Assembly (NCBI GenBank): GCA_032719365.1
Contig: CM064869.1
Location: 23,841,504 to 23,905,503 of the forward strand
Origin: Prinsepia uniflora
Lineage: Eukaryota > Streptophyta > Magnoliopsida > Rosales > Rosaceae
Length of the DNA stretch: 64,000 nt
Direction of reading: 5' to 3'
Within the stretch, counting starts at the first letter, position 1; each line of letters opens with the position of its first letter. This document shows, in pieces, positions 1 through 11,234 of this stretch. A program made the position numbers and the translations under genes. Under the pieces are notes generated by a model, which was given only the letters and a program-made list of their open reading frames with translations, was not told the origin of the DNA and searched no databases.

Positions 1-329
1 CTTTTACGTCCGTGCGGCCCAAGTAAATATCTTGGATTAATTCAACTGTTTGGGCAACTTCAAAAGTGACCAGGTTAGAAAGAATACACATAAGAGGCAG
101 GACTATTTTCTTAGACCCAAAACCCGTTATGAGTACCGTCTCTTGTCCTAGACATCACCCTCGAAAATTTCTTACTCCAGAGGAATTAAGATGACTCAAG
201 TGTTAACAATTACCGTGGGTGAGAGTTAACAAAAGAGTCATCGCCGATAAAGATCAAAATCTAAACTTCGAAGCACAAGTGATCTACATATAGCTGAGAC
301 TAATGCATGAATGCAATAACTATTTACAA

Positions 330-920
330 GTATGTTTTTTTTATGCACAATTTACAAATATAACATGACAATTTACGTATGAACAATTTATACAAGTATG
401 AACAATTTATTTACAAGTATGGTTTTATTCACAAGTAATGATATTTACAAAACAATTTCTCATTAACAAACTAACATAAGTATAAGATTTATTTAACAAT
501 TTAGATTTACACTAACACAAAGTGAAGATAAATGAATATTTTTACGAATAAATGAAGAAAAAGAAATTTTTTATTTTTTATTAATTAATTTTTTTTTCTG
601 AATTTAAAAATTAAATAAATGAAGAAAAAGAAATTTTTTTTAATTTTTAATTTTTTTTTACGAATTTTATGTTTTTTTTAATTACAAATAAAAATAAAAA
701 TAAGGAAAAGTGAATATTTACCATAAGCATTTATGAACAATTAAAAAGAATAAACATTATGTACAAGTATGAACAAGAATAATATAACAAGTAAGAGAAT
801 TATAAACAAATATAAATGAAAATCTATTATGAACAAGTATGCATGTATACTATGAAATATAAAAGTTATGAACAAGTATAAAAGGTAACAAGTAACATAT
901 ATACAACATTTATTTACAAG
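330..920. repeat. Dispersed AT-rich repeats (ACAAGTATGAACAA-like)
   Basis: Many imperfect copies of ACAAGTATG and GAACAATTTA recur at irregular spacing, with two near-copies of AAATGAAGAAAAAGAAATT at about 547 and 616. The pattern suggests an old expanded array in the retrotransposon leader. Confidence 0.6.
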
Positions 921-1074
921 TATGAATTAACACTAACATAAAGCTAAGATAAGATTTTTTTTTTATTATTTTCAAATTTTTTTTTATTTATTTCGAATTT
1001 TTTTTTAATTTAAATTTAAATTTTATCAAGACATAACCAAATAAATAATTACATAAGAATAAAATAAGTGTAAT

Positions 1075-1520
1075 CAAAAAGTTAATGGAATAAAAAGTTA
1101 ATGAAATAAAGTTAATGGAATAAAAAGTTAGTGGAATAAAAAGTTAATGGAATAAAATTAATGGAATAAAAGTTAATGGAATAAAAAGTTAGTGGAATAA
1201 AAAGTTAGTGGAATAAAAAGTTAGTGGAATAAAAAGTTAATGAAATAAATTAATGGAATAAAAGTTAATGGAATAAAAAGTTAGTGGAATAAAAAGTTAA
1301 TGAATAAAATTAATGGAATAAAAGTTAATGGAATAAAAAGTTAGTGGAATAAAAAGTTAATGAATAAAATTAATGGAATAAAAGTTAATGGAATAAAAAG
1401 TTAGTGGAATAAAAAGTTAGTGGAATAAAAAGTTAATGAAATAAATTTAAAGTTAAAGGAATAAAGAAAAAGTTAATGGAATAAAATTAAAGTTAATGGA
1501 TTAAAGAAAAAGTTAGAAAG
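1075..1520. repeat. Tandem array, AGTTAATGGAATAAAA unit
   Basis: About 25 head-to-tail copies of a 12-17 bp unit, AGTTAATGGAATAAAA with variants AGTTAGTGGAATAAAA and AATTAATGGAATAAA. Higher-order blocks of several units repeat almost exactly (for example around 1260-1400), which indicates amplification by unequal exchange or replication slippage inside the element leader. Confidence 0.85.
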
Positions 1521-1863
1521 TGTAAAGAAAAATAAAATAAATTAAAAGTAAGGAAAAATGAATATGTACAATATGCATTTATAACAAGTACAAATTAAAT
1601 TAAATTATGAACAAGTATGATAGAATTTTAAATTTACATAAACAATTTGAATATGAACAAATATATAAAAAAAAAATTATGAACATTTATGAACAAGTAT
1701 AAATTAGAAACTAAAAATAAGTAAAGTATGAGCATTATAACAAAAATAATAAGAACAATAATAAGATGGATAAATATAATATTAACAAAAGTAAAATTTA
1801 TAAACAAGTATAATATGCACAATTTATATACATACACTAACAAATTAAAAATGATTTTCAATT

Positions 1864-1881
1864 TCCCCGGCAACGGCGCCA
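1864..1881 (-). other. Primer-binding site, tRNA-Asp
   Basis: On the minus strand the bases read TGGCGCCGTTGCCGGGGA, the complement of the 3' end of plant tRNA-Asp (plus strand TCCCCGGCAACGGCGCCA). tRNA-Asp priming is characteristic of Athila/Tat-type Ty3/gypsy elements. It lies 5 nt inside the LTR end at 1887, fixing a minus-strand orientation. Confidence 0.85.
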
Positions 1882-2029
1882 AAAATTGACTACGCCCAAA
1901 CTACGCATTAAATTAAACATGTAATCTGAGTGTTATGCAATTTAAACCCTTTTTGTGTAGATGTAGTATTGGTAAATAGGGATCGTTCTTAACCGGGGAA
2001 ATTAGGGAACATTAATAATGTGTTAGTGG

Positions 2030-2320
2030 GAAATGAATAAAAGAATAATGAATAAAAGAATTAAATAATAAAAGAATTAAATCATCAAAGAACTAATAAA
2101 TTAAAGAATAGATGAATAAGAGAATAAAGAAATAAAAGATTAAAGAATTAAAAGAATAAAAGAATAAAAGAATAAAGAATAAAAAGAATCAAAGAATAAA
2201 AGAATAAAGAATAAAAAAGGATCAAAGAATAAAAGAATAAGAATAAAAGAATAAAATAATAAAAGAATAAAGAATTAAAAGAATACAAGAATAAAAGAAT
2301 AAAGAATAAAGAATTGAAAA
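2030..2320. repeat. Simple repeat, AAGAATAAAAGAATAAA
   Basis: A purine-rich low-complexity run built of AAGAATAAA units lies inside the Athila-like LTR. It creates no meaningful reading frame. Confidence 0.85.
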
Positions 2321-3230
2321 TGGGGGTTTTGAAAAAGAGTTGTAAATATAAAATAAAGAAAACAAGTAAAAATAATTAAATACTTAATTCTACTTCTACT
2401 TTAACCTTTGTACTAGTGAACTTTCTTCAAACACATATTTTTACCAACACTCTAACATCATGCTCATATTGAACCAATCACGAAATCATACCTTAATCAT
2501 CTCAAATACATGCATACATTTTTCATATTATAAATGCACCGAATAGCGGATTATTACTTACAATATGATTCACCTTAAGTAAGTGATTTAATGCGCCGAA
2601 CAGCGATCAAACATTAAATCTCTTCAACTCTATTCTAAATGCCCCGAACAGCGGATCAACATTTAGTTTCGAATTGAAGTTTATGTACTAAAACATATGA
2701 AGTAAAAGAAACTCAAAAAGTAAAACACATGGAGATTGCATTCTTACTTACAAATGTTAGAAAGAAAATACCAACACATATATTGAATTATAAGTAAAAC
2801 CAATAACAATAACAAGAATTTAAGTAGAGAAGTATGGATTTTCACAAGAATCACCGAACAGCGGCAGGAAACTTGTGAAGATGGAAGAAGAAATACGAGG
2901 AATTCGGTCTTAAAACTCTTGAATTGCCTTAGAATTACTTGGCCTAGGTATTTCTTAAGGAAAGCATAAAAATGTGTTTAAGAGATCTCAAAGAAATATC
3001 ACAAGAACAAAGTAAAGAGGAAATGAAATTAAGAAAAATAAAAATAACATAAATTAAGAACAAGAATTAAAAGAAAGCTAATTAACAAGAAAATCTACAA
3101 GAAGTTAAAATGGTCCCCAAAAATGTCTCTCAAAAGAGAGAAACAAAAGAACTAAAAGAAGAAAACTAAAAACTAAGCAAAATGGAAGAAATGAAGCTAA
3201 TGGGGACTCCCAAATACAAGAATTGAACCC

Positions 3231-3240
3231 CTATTTATAG
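3231..3240 (-). promoter_or_regulatory. TATA box of the Athila-like LTR
   Basis: The minus strand reads CTATAAATAGGGG, a classic plant TATA box, in the upstream part of the LTR where U3 should end. Transcription would start about 30 bp further down the minus strand, near 3200. Confidence 0.6.
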
Positions 3241-3853
3241 GGGGGAAAAAGCTAATTACACTAAAAAAAATAAATAAAAACAAATAAAAGTTACAATAAA
3301 AATATTAAAAAGTGAAATGATGAGATTGGGTGGTGTTTGTGGGGAAAAAATGTTAAAGAAAACAAAAGAAATGCTGCTGGAAATGGGCTGTCAGAAACAG
3401 CTGAAAAGGGCAGGAATATTCGGCATGGGCGTGCTGAAAGGGGGATGGTGGGCCGGGTTTGTAACTTGGGTTTGGGCTGCCAAAACAAATAATAATCAAT
3501 TAATTTAATTAATTTAGTAACATTTCACCGAAAGTCGTCCATAATATTTTCGTTAAAATTCCGATCGAGACGATTCTTTCGCCAAAATACTCCAAATTAC
3601 AAACTTTATTTATTTAAACAATAATAACACAAAATAAATTAATTTATCTAATTATTTATTATTTTAATATTAAAAGCTAAGTATAAAGGGTATAAAATAA
3701 TATAAAATAATGCTTATTTAATGACCTATCACCCCTTACAATGAACACACATCCATTTTTTCATTCAAAATACATTGAATTTGATGATTTATTGAACTCA
3801 ATCCAATCTGTTCGCCAAACATGCTTCATCGGTATTATTATTTAAGAAGGTTT

Positions 3854-4618
3854 TGTTGGGTGGGTCCACCCCATGTGGGTTGCCCAACCATTTAGTCAAA
3901 AGCAAAAAAAAAAAAATACCTTATTCTTTAATTAAGAAGAAGTTTGTTCAAGAAAAGAAAAAGAAAGAGAAGAGGGGAACGGCAGAGAGAAAAGAAGAGA
4001 GAGAGAGAGGGAAGGAAGAGTTAGAGAGAGAGAGAGAGAGCTTATTCAAAAAGATCTAGAGGTCAATTCTTCTCCGATTTGGCTCAAATTTCATGTGGTA
4101 AATCCTTGCTTAAAGCTCTACAACTCTACCGGAGTCGATTCTCAGATTAGCCTCTCCATCATCTATTTTTGGGATATCCAAATTGGTGAATTCTAAACTT
4201 TCTCTTTGTTAATTTTGGAATCCATCTTTGTTTTAGATGATGAATATTGTGTTGTTGAGCCAAGATAATTGTTCTTGATGATTTACTGTAATTTTGTGAG
4301 ACTCCAGTTTTGATCTAGAGAGAAACTGTTGTAGCCCATTATTGTTGATAGTGGAGATTTTGAGTGTAGGTGGTTTACTGTCACCTCGTGGTTTTTCCCT
4401 TCACATTGAGGGGTTTCCATGTTAAAAATCTCGGTGTTCTTGTGGTTGTGTTTATTTTTCAGTTTGGGTTATTTTGCACTTGGATTTATTATTCTGGGTA
4501 TGTTTGTGGTGTTGGAATTGGTTAGATTTATTTAGCCTATTTTTATCACTCAAAGAGGGAAAATATTATTCTGCAATTGCTGTTATTGATTTGCATAACA
4601 GGGCAATTTTTCCCAACA
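3854..4618 (+). repeat. 5' LTR of the copia element
   Basis: A 765-bp LTR with ends TGTTGGG and CCCAACA. An inner inverted repeat near the start (TTGGGTGGGTCCACCC...GGGTTGCCCAA) and a GA-rich tract at about 3955-4045 are visible. That GA tract accounts for most length difference from the 3' LTR (756 bp). Confidence 0.95.
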
Positions 4619-4620
4619 AG

Positions 4621-4632
4621 TGGTATCAGAGC
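4621..4632 (+). other. Primer-binding site, initiator tRNA-Met
   Basis: TGGTATCAGAGC, two bases after the 5' LTR, is the standard complement of the 3' end of plant initiator tRNA-Met used by most Ty1/copia elements. Confidence 0.95.
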
Positions 4633-4670
4633 AGTGTGGTTGTCTGGAATTTATTTCTTGGGTGTTAAAA

Positions 4671-5297
4671 ATGGAAGGGGTCGATGGTATGGTTAAATTA
4701 AATTCAACCAATTATTCCACCTGGAAGTGCATGATGGAAGATTTACTTTATTGCAAAGATTTGTATAAGCCGATTAAATTGGGCAGTGGGAAACCAACTG
4801 AAATATCTGAAGGTGATTGGGAAGTCATGCATAGGAAGACTGTTGGTCACATCAGACGGTGGGTTGATCAAAATGTCTTTGAAGATATTTGTGATGAAAC
4901 TAAAGCTGATGTTGTTTGGAAAAAATTAGAAAACCTCTTTGAGAAGAAGACTGCAAGAAACAAGACTGCTTTGATTAGAAGACTTGTAAATCTGAAATTT
5001 AAAGATGGGTGCAGTATGGTTGAGAGCACAAGTCAGTTTCAGAGCATTGTGAACAAGCTGGTTGCCATGAAGATGAATCTTGATGATGAGATCCAAGCGT
5101 CTTTACTTCTTAACTCTTTGCCTGAGAGTTGGGAAACGCTAGTTGTTACAGTTAGCAATTCGGCGCCAGATGGGAAATTAACTATGGACTTGGTTAAAGA
5201 CAGTTTGTTAAATGAAGATGCTAGAAGAAAGGAAATTGATGAATCTTCTTCTAGAGTGCTCATGACAGAAAAAGAAGAAAAACGAGGAAGAAGCTAA
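4671..5297 (+). pseudogene. gag: gag part of copia polyprotein, ended by an in-frame stop
   Basis: The protein starts at MEGVDGM; the earlier ATG at 4620 overlaps the primer-binding site and is not used as the start here. The residues LNSTNYSTWKCMMEDLL and the following helical region are those of the copia gag (UBN2-like) capsid that packages element RNA. The frame meets TAA at 5295-5297, just before the basic linker and the CCHC zinc knuckle at 5376-5417 (C-F-Y-C, then H and C in CX2CX4HX4C spacing), which continue in the same frame. A single nonsense change therefore separates capsid from knuckle and pol. In related elements gag and pol form one frame, so this is most simply a disabling mutation; readthrough cannot be excluded. 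Confidence 0.85.
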
Positions 5298-8200
5298 AGT
5301 AAGAATCCTCGTGGAAACTTTAAAAGATATGGTTCTAAAGGGAGATCCAAGTCTAGACCAAGAAGAAACATCACATGCTTTTATTGCAACAAACCAGGGC
5401 ATATGAAAAGAGAATGCAGAATATGGAAAAGAGAACAGGGTGAAGCCAATAAGAAAGAAAAGGAGACAAATGTAATCACTACTGATGGTGATACTATTAT
5501 TGTCTACGATGACGGTTGTGTTAACCTTGTTTTCCATGATAGTGATTGGGTAATTGATTCGGGTGCCTCATACCATGTGACCTCTCATGGTGCGTTCTTT
5601 ACAGCTTATACTGGTGGTGACTTTGGGAATGCAAGAATGGGTAATAGCGGAGCATCCAAGATTGTGGGTATTGGTGATATCTGCTTAGAAACCAACACTG
5701 GCAGCAAGTTAGTTCTCAAGGATGTCAGGCATATTCCAGATATTCGTCTAAATTTGATTTCTACCAGCAAGCTTGATGATGAGGGCTATTGTAATCAATT
5801 TGGTGAAGGTAAATGGAAGCTCACCAGGGGCTCTCTAGTGATTGCCAAGGGAAAGAAATTGGACTCTCTTTATGTTATGCAAGCTATACTTCGTAAAGCA
5901 GAGGTCAATACTATTCAAAATGATGTAAATGTTGATATTTTGCACAAGAGGCTTGGCCACATCAGCGAGAAGGGACTCCAAACTCTTGCTAGGAAGGAAT
6001 TTGTGCCTCAGTTACAAGGTATGACTCCTCTTAAGACTTGTGATCATTGCCTAGTGGGAAAGACGCATAGAGTTGCATTTCATACACATCCTCCAACTAG
6101 AAGGTCAAATGTTCTTGATTTGATTCACACTGATGTCTGTACCATGCAAACTAGAACTCTTGGTGGCGCTTTATATTTTGTAACCTTTATTGATGACCAT
6201 TCAAGAAAGGTTTGGGCTTTTGCTTTGAAATCTAAAGACCAGGTACTCGAAAATTTCAAGTATTTTCATGCTCAGGTTGAAAGAGAAACTGGAAGACAGT
6301 TGAAGTGTGTTCGAGCAGATAATGGTGGTGAGTACAGAGGTCCTTTTGAAATTTACTGTAAGAGTCAGGGTATCAGGCTTGAGAAGACTGTTCCAAAAAC
6401 CCCTCAGCAGAACAGTGTAGCAGAAAGAATGAATAGAACTATTGAAGAAAGAGTGAGATGTATGCTCTCTCATGCTAAGCTACCTAAGTCATTTTGGGGA
6501 GAAGCAGTTGACTTGATCAATCTTTCTCCTTCAGTTCCTTTGAAGGGTGATGTACCTGAAAGAGTCTGGAAAGGAAAAGATGTCTCTTATGATCACTTGA
6601 GAGTTTTTGGCAGCAGGGCATTTGTTCATATTCCAAAAGATGAGAGATCCAAGCTTGATGGCAAGGCAAAGCCATGCATCTTTGCGGGTTATGGTCATGA
6701 AGAATTTGGGTACAGGTTATGGGATCCAGTGAACAAGAAGATCATCAGAAGTAGAGATGTTGTCTTTCTTGAAGACCAGGTTGGGGAAGATGTTGAAAAG
6801 GCTGAGAAGCATAATCCTTCCACTAGTAATTCTATTGATCTAACTCCAGTTCCTCCACCTCCAATGCATCCTGATTATGGGGAAGATTTTCAGGAAGACC
6901 ATGGTGACAATGGAAATGAAAACAATCAAGCTGATGAAGAAGTTGAGCCAGCTGAACAGGTTGAGGAAGAACAACAAGCACCAGTTGTTGAGTCTCAGTT
7001 GAGAAGATCTACAAGAGAGCATCAACCTTCTACCAGATATTCTCCACATGAATATGTGATGCTTACTGATGGGGGAGAGCCAGAGACCTACCAAGAAGCT
7101 ACCTCACATGAGAAGAAGACAGAGTGGTTGAAAGCCATGCAAGAAGAATTGAAATCCTTACATGAGAACCATACTTATGACTTGGTAAAGTTACCTCAAG
7201 GCAAGAGAGCTCTCAAGAATAGATGGGTTTACAGGTTAAAGATTGAAAGTAACTTACAGCTAAGGTACAAGGCACGGTTAGTTGTGAAAGGGTTCAGTCA
7301 AAAGAAAGGAATTGACTTTGAAGAAATTTTCTCTCCAGTTGTGAAGATGTCCTCTATTCGAGTTGTTCTTGGTCTAGCTGCTCGCTTAAACCTGGAGATC
7401 GAACAACTTGATGTGAAAACTGCATTCCTTCACGGTGAGTTAGAAGAAGAAATTTTCATGGAGCAGCCTGAAGGTTTTAAAGTCAAGGGAAAAGAGCATC
7501 TTGTATGTAAACTGAACAAGAGCTTATATGGGCTAAAGCAAGCACCAAGACAGTGGTATAAAAAGTTTGATTCTTTTATGGAAAGCCATGGGTACAAGAA
7601 GACAATGTCAGATCATTGTGTGTTTACAAAGCATTACTCTTGTGATGACTTTATTATTCTCCTGCTTTATGTTGATGACATGCTGATTGTTGGCCATGAT
7701 GCAAGTAAAGTTGAAAAATTGAAGAAAGAGCTTAGTAAGTCTTTTGCCATGAAGGATTTGGGATCAGCAAAGCAGATTCTTGGTATGAAGATCTCTCGTG
7801 ATAGGAAGAATGGAAAGCTTTGGTTACCTCAAGAAAACTACATCGAAAAGGTTCTTGAAAGATTCAATATGAATAAAGCCAAAGTAGTGTCAACTCCACT
7901 TGCAGGTCACTTCAAGCTCACAACCCAACTATGTCCTACAAGTGAGAAAGAAAAAGAAGAAATGAGCAAGGTACCTTATTCATCAGCAGTTGGCAGTTTG
8001 ATGTATGCTATGGTCTGTACGAGGCCAGATATTGCTCATGCAGTTGGGGTCGTCAGTCGATTCCTCTATAATCCTGGTAAGGAGCATTGGGAAGCAGTGA
8101 AATGGATACTTAGGTATCTCAGAGGTACTTCCAGGATATTCTTGTGTTTTGGCAATGGTGAACCTGTATTGGATGGTTATACAGATGCAGACATGGCTGG

Positions 8201-8639
8201 AAATGTTGATACCAGGAAGTCCACTTCAGGATTCTTGATGACTTTTGCAGGGGGAGCTGTTTCTTGGCAATCTAAGTTACAGAAGTGTGTTACTCTATCC
8301 ACCACAGAAGCTGAATACCTTGCAGTGACTGAAGCATGCAAAGAAGCTTTATGGATGAAGAGGTTTCTACAAGAACTAGGCCTACAACAAGAAAAATATA
8401 TTGTCTACTGTGATAGCCAGAGTGCTATTCATCTCTCCAAGAATTCAACGTTTCATTCAAGATCCAAGCATATTGATGTACGTTATCATTGGATTCGTGA
8501 TATGCTTGAGAGTAAGGAGTTACACCTGGAGAAAGTGCACACTAGTGAGAATGGTTCAGATATGTTTACAAAAGTTTTGCCTAAGAACCAGCTGGAAGCG
8601 TGCAGAGGAAGAGCGGGCTTAGTTGAGCCCCCCACATGA
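5298..8639 (+). pseudogene. pol: pol of copia element: protease, integrase, RT, RNase H
   Basis: The frame is open from the codon after the gag stop to TGA at 8637-8639. In order: CCHC knuckle (5376-5417); aspartic protease with DSGA at 5556; GAG-pre-integrase HHCC zinc site (H 5943, H 5958, C 6039, C 6048); integrase catalytic D 6132, D 6318 and E 6423; reverse transcriptase with YVDD at 7668-7679; RNase H with YTDAD (8178-8192) and CDSQSA. These enzymes would mature the polyprotein, copy the RNA in the capsid and insert the cDNA. Oddities: only 34 residues separate the second D and the E (35 is usual); the segment FWGEAV-DLINLSPSV seems about four residues shorter than in relatives; the knuckle and pol lack a start of their own because of the upstream stop. 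Confidence 0.9.
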
Positions 8640-8653
8640 GATGGAGGGGGAGA
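8640..8653 (+). other. Polypurine tract of copia element
   Basis: GATGGAGGGGGAGA lies directly before the 3' LTR and would prime plus-strand synthesis. Confidence 0.85.
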
Positions 8654-8655
8654 TT

Positions 8656-9411
8656 TGTTGGGTGGGTCCACCCCATGTGGGTTGCCCAACCCTTTAGTCA
8701 AAAGAAAAAAAAAATAATTACCTTCTTCTTTAATTAAGAAGAAGTTTGTTCAGGAAAAGAAAAAGAAAGAGAAGAGGGGGAACGACAGAGAGAAAAGAAG
8801 AGAGAGAGGGAAGGAAGAGTTAGAGAGAGAGAGCTTATTCAAGAAGATCTAGAGGTCAATTCTTCTCCAATTTGGCTCAAATTTCATGTGGCGAATCCTT
8901 GCTTAAAGCTCTACAACTCTACCGGAGTCGATTCTCAGATTAGCCTCTCCATCATCTATTTTTGGGATATCCAAATTGGTGAATTCTAAACTTTTTCTTT
9001 GTTGATTTTGGAATCCATCTTTGTTTTAGATGATGAATATTGTGTTGTTGAGCCAAGATAATTCTTCTTGATGATTTACTGTAATTTTGTGAGACTCCAA
9101 TTTTGATCTAGAGAGAAACTGTTGTAGCCCATTATTGTTGATAGTGGAGATTTTGAGTGTAGGTGGTTTACTGTCACCTCGTGGTTTTTCCCTTCACATT
9201 GAGGGGTTTCCACGTTAAAAATCTCGGTGTTCTTGTGGTTGTGTTTATTTTTCAGTTTGGGTTATTTTGCACTTGGATTTATTATTCTGGGTATGTTTGT
9301 GGTATTGGAATTGGTTAGATTTATTTAGCCTATTTTTATCACTCAAAGAGGGAAAAGATTATTCCGCAATTGCTGTTATTGATTTGCATAACAGGGCAAT
9401 TTTTCCCAACA
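8656..9411 (+). repeat. 3' LTR of the copia element
   Basis: A 756-bp LTR nearly identical to 3854-4618, ending CCCAACA and followed by the target duplicate GGTTT. Confidence 0.95.
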
Positions 9412-9416
9412 GGTTT

Positions 9417-9798
9417 GGAAGGTGGTGAGGGGGTAAGTATTTGGGATTTTGAAAATTCCAAAACTTGAAAATTAAATCCTAAATTATAAGGGATGAACTT
9501 TACATTTTTCTGTTGAGGGCTGTTGCGATTTCAAATTTGATGGATAGATCTTTGAGTTGTTTATTGGTCTTTTTGTCCTAAGTTATGAAATTTTAGATTA
9601 AGTTGTCATTGATTGTCAAGAAATTTCCCTCAAACAGTTTTTGAATTGTGACTAGTCACTTCCTACAAGAAAAGAAAAAAAAAGAAAAAAACATGAAGAG
9701 AAGGAACCCGCACATAAATGTTTATCCTCGTAATCGAACTTGAATCTCCTATGCACACATACTACACTTTCTCCATCCTTGTAAGAAGTGAAGATAAT
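9417..9798. other. Unassigned intergenic DNA
   Basis: No gene, repeat or RNA recognised. It separates the copia element from the hAT element and contains one A-rich run near 9665-9690. Confidence 0.5.
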
Positions 9799-9806
9799 GG
9801 TGGCAT

Positions 9807-10899
9807 TAGGGATGGTCATAATTATCCATGGGTATGGGTACTCATGGGTATTGTTGAAATGGGTAGAAATTAGATGGATACAAATTTACTCATCATTTAA
9901 TGGGTAGGGTAAGGGTTTACCCATGGGTATTGAGGGTATTTAATACCCATTAAATTTAAAGTATATTTTTTATCCATTCTTCAAATTATCTATGAATTTT
10001 TAACACTTTCTTCCCTTTACTAATTTTTTTTTCTTTATATTCTTACTATTATTTTATTTATTAGGTATTATTATTTAAAATTACTTTATTTCAATTAAAT
10101 ATCAGTTATTTCATCTTTCATCAAAAAAATTATACACAAAAATGTTACGAATTTATATTAACATCAATTTTTTTTAAGAACTTAAATAATTCATTTTAAA
10201 TGATTTAACAAAAATCAAAGTAAACTATAAATTTTTTAAGATTTCACAACCATGAAATAATTTAAAGAGAGTTTTTATAAATTCTTAAAAATTGTTTATA
10301 ATAAAAATTTTAATGAGTTTTTTTTTTAAGTTTTGAATTCCATTTCGACATTTATTACTCATTCTTCATTTAATTGGAAAGTTTTCGGAGTCAAATTCTC
10401 AAATAACTCATTCACTAGTCTTGGTCAACTCGACAAATTTTGATAATTACGGATAGAAGGGTAAATTGGTCATTTATTAATTCTCACTTTAAATTTTAAG
10501 ACGGATTGTAACAAAAACTCTAATAAAAATTGAGAGGATTTGAAGAAAATGAAAAGCAAACAAAATTAAAAGAAAAAAATATTAGAAGTTAAAAATAAAA
10601 AGTTGAAGACAAATGAAAGTAAAAAAAAAAATTTAAAAAGTAAAAGAAAAATGAAAAGTAAAAAGAAAAAAGAAAAGCAAAATAAATTGAAAGGTATAAA
10701 AAAAAAATTAGAAGTTAAAACAAAATGAAACACAAGGAAAAAAAATTGAAAGGAGAAAATAAATATAAAATATCATGGGTAGGGTTTGGATAAACCCTCA
10801 AAAATTGAGGATGGGTCTGAATGGGTATAAAACCCATTTGTACCCATATAGGGTAAGGGTTTACCCACACCCTCAAAAAAACCCATTTGACCATCCCTA
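9807..10899. mobile_element. Non-autonomous hAT-type element (1.1 kb)
   Basis: The ends are perfect 12-bp inverted repeats, TAGGGATGGTCA and TGACCATCCCTA, flanked by a perfect 8-bp target duplication GGTGGCAT (9799-9806 and 10900-10907). Eight-bp duplications and TAGGG-type ends fit the hAT superfamily. Both sub-terminal regions carry clusters of ATGGGTA/TACCCAT, as expected of transposase binding sites. The AT-rich interior has no transposase frame, so a relative must move it in trans. Confidence 0.9.
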
Positions 10900-11023
10900 G
10901 GTGGCATACATACCATCTCTGATACACAATTGATCATTCGGACCTTTCAATTTATAGATGTAGATTTTGGATCTATAAATTGGGATATTCCTGAAACTCA
11001 CAAAGAAAAAAAAAATAATCACT

Positions 11024-11230
11024 GATATTTTAATGTTTTTATTGGTTTTGATTGCGTTGTGCAATTCAATATGTTTATTCATTGGGATTACAATTGTATC
11101 TACACATCACTAATTATTTTATTTGGGTTGCTAACTCAAAGGTAGAGGATTCGGCTTTTAAGTGCGATTAGTATCTTTTACACATTTGTATGAATAAAAA
11201 ATTCGGCCATATCCCTAGTAGAGTTTGTAA
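11024..11230 (+). pseudogene. Chloroplast trnK-UUU upstream spacer, 5' exon and intron start, copy 1
   Basis: The 37-bp trnK-UUU 5' exon is at 11125-11161 (GGGTTGCTAACTCAA, then GGTAGAG) with changes from the plastid sequence. It is followed by the group II intron start GTGCGATTAGTATC and preceded by what should be the rps16-trnK spacer. The match stops after GAGTTTGTAAG, where 23S rRNA sequence begins. The 3' exon is absent, so no tRNA can form. Confidence 0.85.
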
Positions 11231-11234
11231 GACA

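Larger units (their letters stand above)
1..1863 (-). mobile_element. Leader of Athila-like Ty3/gypsy element, cut by window edge
   Basis: This stretch follows the primer-binding site of the minus-strand element whose LTR lies at 1887-3731, so it is the untranslated leader between PBS and gag. It is very AT-rich and shows no convincing reading frame on either strand; the short frames here are low-complexity. It holds degenerate repeats of ACAAGTATGAACAA (about 330-920) and a tandem array at 1075-1520. The first 300 bases are less AT-biased and may approach gag, but no gag motif is recognised. The assignment rests on position next to the PBS, not on coding homology. Confidence 0.6.
1887..3731 (-). 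mobile_element. 5' LTR of Athila-like Ty3/gypsy element
   Basis: On the minus strand this 1845-bp segment begins TGATAGGTCATT and ends GTCA, giving the TG...CA ends of an LTR. The tRNA-Asp PBS lies just inside it. The length suits Athila LTRs. A TATA box at 3231-3240 is placed about 490 bp into the LTR. A simple-repeat expansion (2030-2320) and four copies of a CCGAACAGCGG motif lie in its downstream half. The partner LTR is outside the window, so the boundaries rest on the PBS and terminal motifs only. Confidence 0.75.
3854..9411 (+). mobile_element. Tork/Tnt1-like Ty1/copia retrotransposon, nearly complete
   Basis: A 5558-bp element with two LTRs (3854-4618 and 8656-9411), both TGTTGGG...CCCAACA, flanked by a perfect 5-bp target duplication GGTTT (3849-3853 and 9412-9416). 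The order PBS, gag, protease, integrase, reverse transcriptase, RNase H, polypurine tract is that of Ty1/copia. Protein motifs resemble the Tork clade that contains tobacco Tnt1. By eye the LTRs differ at roughly 17 substitutions plus small indels in the purine-rich part (about 2%), so insertion is fairly recent. The polyprotein is interrupted by one in-frame stop, so this copy is probably not autonomous. Confidence 0.95.

Noticed and set aside
1634..1882. Small membrane-like protein on the minus strand
   Set aside because: An artefact of AT-rich repeats that overlaps the primer-binding site.
4620..4670. Upstream ATG as the gag start of the copia element
   Set aside because: It overlaps the tRNA-Met primer site; the next ATG (4671) begins the sequence typical of copia gag.
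11125..11161. tRNA-Lys gene
   Set aside because: Only the 5' exon of plastid trnK-UUU is present, twice (also 11753-11789), with mutations and no 3' exon; these are nuclear copies of plastid DNA.
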